This document shows, one piece after another, positions 12,101-22,303 of a stretch of DNA of 64,000 nucleotides. The position numbers and the translations under genes are program-made. Within the stretch, counting starts at the first letter, position 1, and every line of letters begins with the position of its first letter. Under the pieces are notes generated by a model. The model was given only the letters and a program-made list of their open reading frames with translations. It searched no databases and had not been told where the DNA came from. This stretch comes from Macrostomum hystrix (lineage: Eukaryota; Platyhelminthes; Macrostomidae): positions 5,385,501 to 5,449,500 of the forward strand of contig CATNEN010000005.1 in assembly GCA_950097015.1 (NCBI GenBank), in the 5' to 3' direction.

Positions 12101-15100
12101 TTAGAGAAGCCAGGCGAGTTCACGACGATTGTGGACCTGCAGATCGTTGGCGCCATGATTCATCCTGGAGGAGGCCGGAACGACATTCCCCAGCGCCTGA
12201 AGCGAAGATTCAACATCTTCAACTGCACCTTGCCGTCGAATTCTAGCATCGATAAGATTTTTAGCGCGATTGGCTGCGGTCACTTCTGCAAGGAGCGTGG
12301 ATTCCCTGAGGAGGTTCAGAGTCTCGTGGCGAGTCTGGTGCCGCTCACCAGACGCCTGTGGCAACAGACTAAGAACAAGATGCTGCCAACGCCGGCCAAG
12401 TTTCATTATGTTTTCAATCTGCGAGACCTCAGCCGCATCTGGCAGGGCATCATCAGCACGGATAGCGAAGTGGTCAACAGTCCGAGCGTCCTGCTCAGCC
12501 TCTGGAAGCATGAGTGCTGCCGAGTGATCTCTGACAGGTAATTATCACAAAAGTGGAACTAACTGATCATTCGCAAGGCTACATTTCACTGATAACGTCA
12601 TTCCAGATTCGTGAGCCCTGATGAGGCATCATGGTTCGAGAAAACCACTGTCAGGGTTGTTCGAGACGGCTTGAGTGAGGCCCACGTGCCCGCGGTGGAG
12701 GGCGCGGCATTTTTCGCCAATTTTCTCAGGTACTTAAAAGCGATTGCACGTTTTCGTCACAGCTTTGTAATCTTCTAAATCTAAAATACTTCAAGCATTT
12801 GAACTGCCTAAAATTTCAGAGATCTTCCCGAAGCCACAGGCGAGGAGCCAGAAGACGCGGTGATTGAGGTCCCAAGAGTCTACGAGCCAGTAAGTTCGAG
12901 TCCAGAAAATATTTTTTCAAGTTTCTGTAGACATTCTAAGGCATATTGGTCTATATTAAACTTGCAGATTCCATCGTTCGAGTTCCTGAGCGACAGGCTG
13001 GACAATTTCCTCGGACAATACAACGAGAACATTCGCGGCGCTGGCATGGAATTGGTCTTCTTCCGCGACGCGATGACTCACCTGCTGAAAATCTCGCGAA
13101 TCATCAGCACGCCAAGGGGCAACGCTCTGTTAGTTGGGGTTGGTGGCTCCGGCAAGCAGTCGCTGACCAGGCTTGCATCCTTCATCGCAGGCTACAATAC
13201 CTTTCAAATCACGCTCACGAGATCCTACAATGTCACAAACTTGATGGAGGATCTTAAGTTTCTGTATAGAACCGCTGGTCAGCAGGGCAAGGGAGTGACA
13301 TTTCTGTTCACTGACAACGAAATCAAAGACGAGAGCTTCCTCGAGTACCTCAACAATGTCCTCGCCTCTGGAATTGTGCCGAATCTGTTTCAGAGAGAAG
13401 AGATGGACGAAATCTGCCAAGAACTGGTTGCTGTTATGAAGAAGGAATATCCAAAACGACCACCAACCAACGAGAACCTGCAAGAGTACTTCTATTCCAG
13501 GACCAAGCAGAACCTGCACGTTGTACTTTGCTTCTCCCCAGTGGGTGAGAAGTTTCGCAGTCGAGCGCTGAAGTTTCCAGCTTTAATCTCCGGCTGCACA
13601 GTCGACTGGTTCCAGCGATGGCCTCGAGACGCGCTTATCGCTGTGGCTGACCGATTTCTGTCCAAGTTTCCGATTGACTGCTCGGATAGCATCAAGAGCC
13701 AGATAATTGAAACAATGGGCGTTGTCCACGACGGAGTGGCAAAAAGCTGTGGCGAATACTTTCATATGTACCGCCGTAACACTCACGTAACACCGAAGTC
13801 ATACCTCAGCTTCCTGCAAGGCTACAAGGAGATCTACACGCGCAAGCAGCTGCACTATGGCGACCTAGCAGAGAGAATGGACACTGGCCTGCAGAAGCTG
13901 CTTGAAGCTCAGGAGTCCGTAAGAATCTTGAGTTTAGAGCTGGTTGACAAGGAGAAAGAGTTGGCTGCCGCCAGCAAAGCGGCCGAGGAAGTGCTCAAGA
14001 TTGTCGCCATTGAACAGCGCGAAGCGCAGGAGATAAAAAACACCGTCCAGTCAGTAAAGGATCGTGCTCAGGCCCTTGTTGAGTCCATCGCTCAGGACAA
14101 GGCTTTCGCTGAGACCAAGCTGGAGGCCGCTCGACCCGCACTAGAAGCAGCCGCTGAAGCACTGAACACCATCAAACCTACGGACATCGCCACCGTGAGA
14201 AGGCTTGGCAGTCCGCCGCATCTGATCATGCGCATTATGGACTGCGTTCTGATTCTATTCCAGCGACGCTTGGACTCAGTTGAGAAGGATCCTGAAAGGC
14301 CATGCGTGAAGCCAAGCTGGGCTGAGTCACTGAAGCTCATGTCCAATGCTGCTTTCCTGGGTATGCTAATGCAGTTTGCGAAGGATTCCATTAATGAAGA
14401 GAGCATCGAGCTGCTCATGCCTTACCTAGAAATGGAGGACTACAACATGGACATGGCAAAGAGAGTCTGCGGCAACGTTGCCGGCCTGCTCTCCTGGACC
14501 AAGGCGATGCAGGAGTTCTTCTGGATCAACAAGGAGGTCGTGCCGCTGAAGGACAATCTAGCGAAGCAAGAAATTCGCCTAAAAAAGGCCAACGAGGACT
14601 TGATCGCTGCCCAAGCGACCCTCGACGAAAAGGAAGTCGAGTTAGCGAAGGTCCGGGCAGTCTACGAGGAGGCGATGCGTAAAAAGCAGATTCTTGAAGA
14701 CGATGCGGCAACTTGTCGCAGGAAGATGAGCGCCGCCGAGCAGCTGATCACCGGCCTGGCAGACGAGAAAGAGCGCTGGACTCGCCAGAGCAAAGAGTAC
14801 AGGTCTCAAATCGGCAGACTGGTTGGCGACGTCCTCATGGCCACCGCGTTTCTGTCCTACTCGGGCCCGTTCAACCAGGACTTCCGGCTGCTGCTGAACA
14901 AGAACTGGAGGAGACTCTTGCAGGAAAAGAAGATTCCGTACAGTGAAAGTCTCAACCTCATCGATATGCTAGTAGAAGCCACTACTATTGCAGAGTGGAA
15001 CCTGCAGGGTTTGCCAAACGATGAACTGAGCACAGAGAATGGCATCATTGTTACACAGGCAAGCCGCTATCCTCTGCTGATTGATCCACAGGGACAGGGA

Positions 15101-18100
15101 AAGATATGGATCAAAAATAAGGAGTCAGCTATGGATCTCCAAATCACAACGCTCAATCACAAGTACTTCCGACAGCATGTTGAAGACGCCCTGTCTCTGG
15201 GTCGGCCGCTTCTGATTGAAGACGTCGGTGAAGAGCTAGACCCTGCTCTGGACAACATTCTCGACAAGAATTTCATCAAGCAAGGCTCGAGAAAGAAAGT
15301 GAAAGTTGGCGACAAAGAGATCGATGTAATGTCCGGGTTTTACTTGTACATGACTACGAAGCTTCCGAACCCCGCCTATACGCCAGAAGTATACGCTAGG
15401 GCAAGCATTATCGACTTCACCGTGACAATGAAGGGCCTGGAGGATCAACTGCTCGGTCGTGTCATAAAGACTGAGAAATCTGATCTGGAAGATCAACGAG
15501 TACTCCTAATGGAGAATGTCACAAGGAACAACAAGCAAATGAAGGCATTGGAAGATACTCTCCTGTTCCGTCTCACTAGCGCGCAGGGTTCTTTGGTGGA
15601 TGATGAGAAGCTGATCAACGTTTTGAAGGAGACAAAAGTGACATCGAATGAAGTTCGACAGCAGATTGAAACTGCGAAGGAAACTCAGGAGCAAATTGCT
15701 GTTGCGAGAGAAGAATTCCGTCCTGTTGCTTCAAGAGGCTCTATTTTGTACTTTCTTATCACAGAGATGTCCATGGTCAATGTGATGTATCAGACGTCTT
15801 TAAGACAGTTCCTCGGTCTTTTTGACCTGTCGATGGAGTGCTCCACCAAATCACCGGTTAACTCTAAGCGCATTGCGAACATTATCGAATACATGACATC
15901 GTTTATATGGAGGTACATTATCCGAGGCCTGTACGAAATCGACAAGCTGACATTCACTCTTTTGCTGGCTTTAAAGATTGACATGCACTCAAAAAAGATT
16001 AAGCGAGAGGAATTTCAGACTCTAATCAAAGGCGGCGCGTCCCTCGATCTGAACGTTGTGCAACCAAAGCCTTACAAATGGATCCTTGACTCAACCTGGC
16101 TTAACCTTGTTGAGCTGTCGAATCTGCACCAGTTCTCCGGTATTCTAGACCAGATCTCTCGAAGCGAAAAGATCTGGAAGCAATGGTTTGACCAGGAGGC
16201 TCCCGAAGAGGCTTTAATACCTGACGGATACAGCGTCGCACTGGACTCATTCAGGCGCTTGCTGCTCATCAGGTCCTGGTGCCCGGACCGCACCATCTCT
16301 CAAGCTAAGAAGTACATTGCAGACAGTCTAGGAGAAAAATTCGCCGAAGGTGTCATTTTGGACGTAGAAGCAGTCTGGGAGGAGTCCGAGCCGCGAACGC
16401 CCATGGTTGGTCTGTTGTCGATGGGATCTGACCCGACGCCAAGCATCGAGCTACTAGCCAAGAAGCACAAAAAGGAATGCAGGATCATCTCCATGGGCCA
16501 GGGTCAGGAGGTTCACGCCAGGCGTCTGATGTCCAACTGCCTGCAGAATGGTGGCTGGGTGCTGCTGCAGAATTGCCATCTGTCGCTAGACTACGTCGTG
16601 GAATTAATGGACCATCTGCTTGATGCTGAAACAGTGCACGATGATTTTAGTCTGTGGGTCACCTCCGAAGTGCATCCGAAGTTCCCAATCGCTTTCCTCC
16701 AGCAGTCCATCAAGTTCACTAACGAGCCGCCTCAGGGAGTGAAGGCAGGCCTGAAGCGAACCTTCACCAGCTTCACTCAGGACTTCCTGGACATCAGCAA
16801 CATGCCGCAGTGGCGCCCGATGCTCTACGGTGTTGCCTTCCTGCACACAGTCGTCCAAGAACGTCGAAAGTTCGGCCCGATCGGTTGGAATATTCCCTAC
16901 GAGTTCAACACCGCTGACTTAAATGCAAGCATCCAGTTCGTGCAGAACCACCTTGACGATGTTGACCTCAAGAAGGGCGTCACCTGGAGTACCGTCAAAT
17001 ATATGCTTGGCGAGATCCAGTACGGCGGCAGGGTTACCGACGACTTCGACAAGATTTTGCTCAACACCTTCTGCAAGGTCTGGTTCTCCGAGAAGATGTT
17101 CGAGCCAACTTTCGAGTTCTACAAAGGCTACAGCATTCCGAAGTTCGCCAAGCTCAACGAGTACCTCGAGTATATTCAGAACCTGCCCGGATATGACACG
17201 CCGCAGGTGTTCGGCCTGCACGCCAACGCTGACATCAGCTACCAGGGCCGCACCACTAAGACCATTCTGGACTGCATCCTCAGCATTCAGCCGAAGGACT
17301 CTGGTGGCGGCTCAGGTGAAACTCGCGAGTCTGTGGTGTACAAGCAGGCCGAGGACCTCCTAGAGAAGCTGCCGAGTGACTATGTGCCGTTCGAGGTGCG
17401 TGAGCGGTTGAAGAAAATGGGCGAGCTGCAGCCGATGAACATCTTCCTCAGGCAGGAGGTGGACCGGATGCAGCGCGTCATCTCTGCCGTGAGAACCACG
17501 CTGACAGATCTCAAGCTGGCAATCGACGGCACCATCATCATGAACGAGAACCTGCGCGATGCTCTGGACTCCATGTACGACGCCAAGATACCGAAGGTGT
17601 GGAGCAAGATCTCCTGGGACTCTTCCGCTCTCGGATTCTGGTTCACGGAGCTGATCAACCGGAACCAGCAGTTCCACACCTGGGTGTTTTCCGGCCGACC
17701 CAACTGCTTCTGGATGACCGGCTTCTTCAATCCGCAGGGCTTCCTGACTGCCATGCGCCAGGAGGTGACGCGCGCCCACAAGGGCTGGGCGCTGGACAGC
17801 GTCCTGCTGCACAATGATGTCACCACGATGCACTTGCCAGATGTGAAGGAGCCGCCAATGGAGGGCGTTTACGTTCACGGCCTGTTCCTCGAGGGCGCCG
17901 GCTGGGACCGCAGAAACAGTCGCCTGACGGAGGCCCGGCCGAAGATCCTCAACGAGCAGCTGCCTGTGGTGCACATCTACGCCATCAACGAAGCAACCAA
18001 AGACGACAGGGTCTACCTGTGCCCGATCTACAAGAAGCCACGACGCACCGATCTTACCTACGTGGCTACAATCAGGCTCAAGACGGGCATGTCTGCCGAA

Positions 18101-18142
18101 CATTGGGTGATGCGCGGTGTGGCCCTTCTGTGCGACGTTTGA
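1..18142 (+). CDS. DNAH5/DNAH8: Axonemal outer-arm dynein heavy chain (DNAH5/DNAH8 class), 5' end outside window
   Basis: Motor subunit of ciliary outer dynein arms: ATP hydrolysis drives sliding of axonemal doublets. Predicted exons: 1-33, 579-666, 1166-1525, 2487-2827, 3069-3737, 3824-8236, 8608-8991, 10408-10594, 10677-12537, 12607-12729, 12820-12889, 12968-18142; all junctions are GT-AG and phase-consistent, giving 4,567 codons before TGA. Numbering from the first visible codon: tail about 1-1900; AAA1 Walker A GPAGTGKT near 1928 with Walker B-type CFDEFNRIE in the next exon; AAA2 GPSGAGKT near 2210; AAA3 GEQGTAKT near 2536; AAA4 GVGGSGKQ near 2900; stalk coiled coils about 3165-3255 and 3367-3455 around the microtubule-binding domain; C-terminus ends [13 protein letters not shown]. 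Tail phrases such as [10 protein letters not shown] and [16 protein letters not shown] point to the DNAH5/DNAH8 group rather than DNAH9/11/17. Human relatives are about 4,500-4,700 residues, so little is missing. Choice between DNAH5 and DNAH8 is open. The last exon (5.2 kb) and exon 6 (4.4 kb) are unusually long. Confidence 0.95.
67..395 (-). mobile_element. tRNA-derived SINE, family A, copy 1, with (AAT)n tail
   Basis: Read on the minus strand, a tRNA-like head carries a B-box-like block (GAGCACGATTCC) followed by a GC-rich body and ends in an ATT trinucleotide run (plus-strand AAT at 67-108). The same body recurs at 19573-19690, 22797-22995 and 36240-36480, all in the same orientation. The tRNA-like 5' end is truncated here near 395. 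It lies in the first visible dynein intron. Confidence 0.7.
788..1017 (-). mobile_element. tRNA-derived SINE, family B
   Basis: The minus strand shows a complete tRNA-like head at about 945-1010: an A-box-like TAGCCTTGTGGGTGG, a stem with CCGACTTGAAGGTCGG, and a perfect B box GGTTCGATTCC. The body contains GCAAGACACTTAAC, a motif I recognise from many animal SINE bodies. A real tRNA gene is unlikely: the anticodon arm is irregular and the sequence runs straight into the SINE body. It sits in the dynein intron between 666 and 1166. Confidence 0.75.
1560..2432. repeat. Intronic satellite, 16-bp then 17-bp units
   Basis: From 1560 to about 2195 the unit is 16 bp (TGTCTCGAGTGTCTTC with C/T changes, occasionally shortened), so an XhoI site (CTCGAG) recurs about every 16 bp. 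From about 2195 to 2432 it becomes a 17-bp unit (GTGTCTGTCCATCTCTA). The array lies wholly inside the dynein intron 1526-2486. Open frames through it on both strands are artefacts of the repeat. Confidence 0.95.
8237..8607. other. Dynein intron with dispersed-repeat fragment
   Basis: Intron of 371 bp. Bases 8376-8394 are the exact reverse complement of 19 bp at about 403-421 in the first intron (TGAGATATTCAACGATTCT), with weaker similarity around both, so both probably carry fragments of one dispersed element. Nothing else seen. Confidence 0.45.
8992..10407. other. Large dynein intron, possible old solo LTR
   Basis: Intron of 1,416 bp without coding potential. The stretch 9300-9620 is compositionally distinct and pyrimidine-rich, with CCAATAAAGG at about 9544, which could be the poly(A) region of a solo LTR. 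I could not find matching termini or a target duplication, so this is only a suggestion. Confidence 0.3.
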
Positions 18143-18853
18143 AAACTTTTCTTTCTGTTAAAACAAATTCTTGTTTTTTAATCATTCTTAGAAGTTTTTT
18201 ACTTTCTGTGGCTTGAAGAAACACATTCTATCATAGCAACAGACTACTGATGCAGTGATTACAAAACGAGTGAAAAGGCTTTTAAGTTTAGTCGATGATT
18301 TTGTAGAATTTCCTTTATCGTATGATAACTGTATTGCAAGGACTCTCGGAGTATTTGGTGATTCAAAATTTTAGAGGATTTCTAAAACTTTACTGTATCA
18401 CATGAGTTTTAAAGCCACATAAAGTGCTAAAGTCTTAAAAAAAACTTTTTTTATTTTTCTTTTTAAGTAAGTCTCTTCTCAACGAAGAATACTAACTGTT
18501 TAGCATTCAATGGACTTTGCACTAGACTAAATGAACGAACAAAAACCAATTATTTGTGATTTCTTATATTTCTATATTTTTACATTCGATTTTAAAAACA
18601 TTTTGTTTTCGAGCTACGTTCAAAAATGATTTCTAGAGTTTTCAAAAATCCATATTCAAATATAGTGATAACGCTTGGATTATCGTAAGGGCTTTTTTCA
18701 ATTGAATATTTAAATATGTTTTTCTATGCCTTATGTTTTACTTTTTGCACTAGAGCAAACCAGAGAGACTAGATACCAAACTTTTTGTAAATCACACGGA
18801 CTAACAAATTAATGAGTATAGTCTTGTTTTCCACGTGGTTCAGATTGTTAAAT
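18143..18853. other. AT-rich convergent spacer
   Basis: About 710 bp between the stop codons of two convergent genes, presumably holding both 3' UTRs. No clear AATAAA for the dynein transcript was found and there is no coding potential. Confidence 0.5.
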
Positions 18854-20120
18854 TTATTCCCAGGCTTCCATATCTCTTGGACATGATCGCATGTCGACCA
18901 TTTCTGTGGCAAATCGACTGCAATGCCTAGCAGCGGCCGTCTCGTCAGTCACTACTGCCGACTTGTCCGATGATCCGGATGCGGTGAGTTCTACTAACAG
19001 CCTCCTCTTGGACCAGAGACAGGTATTAGCAACAACTCCAACATTGATCAGTAGAAAAGCGACGCAGGCGAGATGAAATGAGTAGCCAAAATTGTAGGTA
19101 CAAATTGGCGGATGATTTGGTCCACCGTGGTCTGACTGGTTCGTCATCTCAGTTTCGGCGTCGTTTAGGCCTTCGAAATCCACCGCGCCAAGAAAGTGGA
19201 GAAAGCCGGCTCCCAGTGAGATGGCTGTGGAGAAGAAAACGCATAGACTGCACAATTAGTTCTCCAACCTAGATATTATATATCTTTAGACGCGTCTAAT
19301 TATAAATAAAAACAGATAAGCGTACAGGACAAGCCAAGCAGACATCCGCTAGCGATGTGACAGTGAAGAGCAACAGCAGCAGAAGTTGAGCCCACAATCA
19401 TTGCTCCTGGAAGCATTAACAATGGCGAAAGGCAGATTGCGGCGGCTAGACAGATGGCGCTAGCGGTGTAGAATGGCATGCCGCATTTGTAGTTCTCTGA
19501 ATGAGCGTAATTTAAATTCAGCGCCGTTTTGTCTCATCATTACTCGCCAGATACCGTACGTATAGGCACATCTGCCATGAGTTTCTCATCGTTAGGCGCC
19601 CCATCCATATTAATATGGCCTCGCCGTGGAATGGTGCTTATGGACCTCGGCATGAGGGAAGCGCGTTAACCGCGTTAACCCTCCTACTTCACTCTTCACT
19701 CTTAAAAAATGGGGTCTAGTATTGCTAGTTGCATATACTAAAGTGCCTTAATTCAATTTTTAGTAGGTAAATCGGCAACTCACCAATCAATGAGAATGTT
19801 GTCATCGGCTCAGTGAACTGTTCATAGTGGAGCTGCAATCGCAGATTGCCGTAGTCGATCGAGTCACATTTAGGTTCGCCGCCCTCAACAATGAGGCCGT
19901 CGATTTGGAGTTCAATTGTTGAACAGAACCGCCAGAATCCTGCATAGGTGATCAGTTTAGACCGCGAGTTATCTTTCAGCAGTTCCTGCACTTCTATCCA
20001 TCGCGGTGATACCAATGCCACCGCCAGTGTGACTGCCGCTATCAATTCCGCTGTCATCAAGCTGACAAACTCGAAGGGAAATTTTGCTTTTGTTTTCTGC
20101 TTTTTGGGCAAGCGTGCCAT
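18854..20120 (-). CDS. Four-helix membrane protein of the claudin/PMP22 superfamily
   Basis: Predicted 292-residue integral membrane protein from three exons on the minus strand: 20120-19784, 19496-19326 and 19224-18854 (GT-AG, phases 1 and 1). Helix 1 is about 17-39 and runs into P39-R-W41. The first extracellular loop carries GFWRFC (61-66) and a second Cys at 85, the W...GLW..C...C signature of claudins, stargazin-like, LHFPL and clarin proteins. Helices 2 and 3 come from exon 2 and the start of exon 3; helix 4 is the block around FHLACVAFLLINVGVV; a polar tail ends at TAA. Exon 3 uses the acceptor after CCACAG; the acceptor 14 bases earlier breaks the frame. Which subfamily it belongs to is not clear. 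A role in junctions or channel association is family knowledge only. An AATAAA overlaps the stop codon on the coding strand. Confidence 0.7.
19573..19690 (-). mobile_element. SINE family A, copy 2, truncated
   Basis: Shares with the other copies the blocks corresponding to plus-strand TTTCTCATCGTTAGG, GGCCTCGCCGTGGAAT, GACCTCGGCATGAG and the tRNA-like end. Much of the body is missing. It lies in intron 1 of the claudin-like gene. Confidence 0.6.
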
Positions 20121-21814
20121 TTGTTAACCGTGCCAAGTCTGAGTCTCCTTGCGGATTTTTGTTTCAATGACGATCAGAAGCTGCATACGATGTTTTATAT
20201 TCAGAGGCTAGAAAAACAGCAAAATTTTTTCTCAATTGAGGAGACATCTTAATGGACAACGTTGACACCAACCAAAAAATTCACAGATGTGTTTTGAATG
20301 AATGAATTATTCAAGAATCAAAATTTCTGCAACTGCGGCTCGGTTTTCAGAACGTATTTGCAGAACCAATCTAGTTCTTCGCTTTTTGACCTGAATGTCA
20401 CAGTTTCGATAAAAAAGCTGCATTCGACAATATTTGAAACATATTCAGCAGTGATGGGAGATTCTCGCTTGTAAAGATTTATCTTTATTTGTTGATTTTT
20501 GATAAACATAACATGGACCTTAACCTAAGTTTCATTATTTCTGTATCTTCCATAATATTCTATTAATCGCCACGCGAAAATCCAGAACATAGCTTAAAAT
20601 ATTCCGCTCATTGCGATGAAACAATTTCCAGAATCACAGAATCTCGTCAAGGTGTATAGTTGCAGAAACTACCAATAAAGGCACAATTTTTCTTCTCACA
20701 AAATTTCGTCATGTAATAATGTCGGGTAATTGTTGGTCATAAAGTATTGCTTATGTTATAGCTGTCCTTAATTTGTCACCAGGGTATTGGACAACAATAG
20801 CCGAATATCTGTTTTTGAAAGTTAGTTCACCGTAAAGGATTTGGACACATGTATAGTTAGAATTTCACGAAAATAGGTCATTCGGTTACTTAAAACAATG
20901 TGGTCTTCTAATTTATTCTACTTCTATGCATGCTTGAGTTGAGGTTAAGTGTATCGAGAAAATATTATTTACTTTAGGTAGTGTTTACAGGTAAATGTGA
21001 ACTTTAAATTTTATCTTATCTATCTTGATTGCAAAGGTACCAAGTGCCATTTCTTAAAGACGTGAGCAATTTATAGAAGGCAAATTAATGGCAGTTCAAA
21101 GTGCCTTTTTGCATAAGTAGTTAAATTTTAACGCTTCAGTGTCATTCTTACGAGGTAAGTGGTCTAAAAAAATAAAAAAATCTAAAATAAAGTGCTGTTA
21201 TGAATATCAAGATGATACAAACATACAGTTTTTTTTCTAAATAGTCACTCTTTATATTTATTGGAAGTGAAGATCATTAACAAAATTATCACAGAGGATT
21301 TTAGCAAAAATATCTAATTTAGTTATAAAGTTATAAAACAACTCTTGGTGAAAAAAATTGCAATACAAATTTACGAGAATCGTCAGTTAACAAAAAAAAC
21401 TTGCTATTGAACAAATCGTGGAGAAAATACGAGTTTGCTTGTCATTCTCATTTTGATGCATGTATTTAGAACATTTAAGAATCACGTGAATTGTAAAAAG
21501 TCAATTTGCGAATATGACATGAAATGAGATTTTTTTTCTATTTTGTCAACCATCTATTTTTGGTTGAAAATCTAAATAACAAGGAGTCATACAATGATAT
21601 AAAACATTTTGTTTAATACTGATAAAACAGTTTTCTCATAATCTACTTATATTTTAAAGTAGTAACACTAAGAAATAATTGGCTTAAAAATTCTGCCGAG
21701 GTAAAAGGAATAATTGATCGAAGTTTGAGTAAAATAATGATTGCAAAAATTATCTATTGATTAATTTATCACGCTCAAAAATTTTATTAGCATACTCATT
21801 TCAATTAAATTTTA
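20121..21814. other. AT-rich spacer, nothing recognised
   Basis: About 1.7 kb upstream of the claudin-like gene. It probably includes that gene's promoter, but no TATA box, RNA gene or conserved frame could be supported. Confidence 0.5.
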
Positions 21815-22127
21815 CTGCCGTGGGGAGGAGTGAGGTTGCTGTTTACTGTCCAGGGGAGGAGTGAGGTGGCTGTTCGCTATCCTAGGGAAGGAGTGAGGTG
21901 GCTGTTCGCTATCCTAGGGAAGGAGTGAGGTGTCTGTTCGCTATCCTAGGGAAGGAGTGAGGTGGCTGTTCGCTATCCTAGGGAAGGAGTGAGGTGGCTT
22001 TTCGCTATCCTAGGGAAGGAGTGAGGTGGCTGTTCGCTATCCTAGGGAAGGAGTGAGGTTGCTGTTTACGGCCCAGGGTAGGAGTGACGTGGCTGTTCGC
22101 TACCCTACTGTGTAAGGAGCGATGTGG
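21815..22127. repeat. 32-bp minisatellite
   Basis: About nine copies of a 32-bp unit containing GGAGTGAGGTGGCTG and TCGCTATCCTAGGGAA. The central copies are nearly identical and the outer ones more diverged, as expected for ongoing unequal exchange. Confidence 0.9.
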
Positions 22128-22225
22128 GGGTTTAAATAACCAAATAAATCAAACAGAAATGTCAAGCTTTACTTACTACTGGCTAGTACTCTATTAATAC
22201 TATTAATTCGTCTGACAAGCCTTAC

Positions 22226-22231
22226 TTTATT
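22226..22231 (-). terminator. Candidate poly(A) signal of the F-box/LRR gene
   Basis: AATAAA on the minus strand, 73 bases after the stop codon of the F-box/LRR gene, in a normal position for cleavage and polyadenylation. Confidence 0.55.
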
Positions 22232-22303
22232 AATAGACAAACGTTATTAAACGATAACAGGTTAATTAATATTGCGCCCAGGATTCAAATATTCAGAGCC
22301 CAG

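Noticed and set aside
12860-12967. Uninterrupted coding across 12890-12967 in the dynein gene
   Set aside because: The frame is open, but GTAAGT at 12890 and TTGCAG before 12968 mark a short intron; the extra residues do not look dynein-like.
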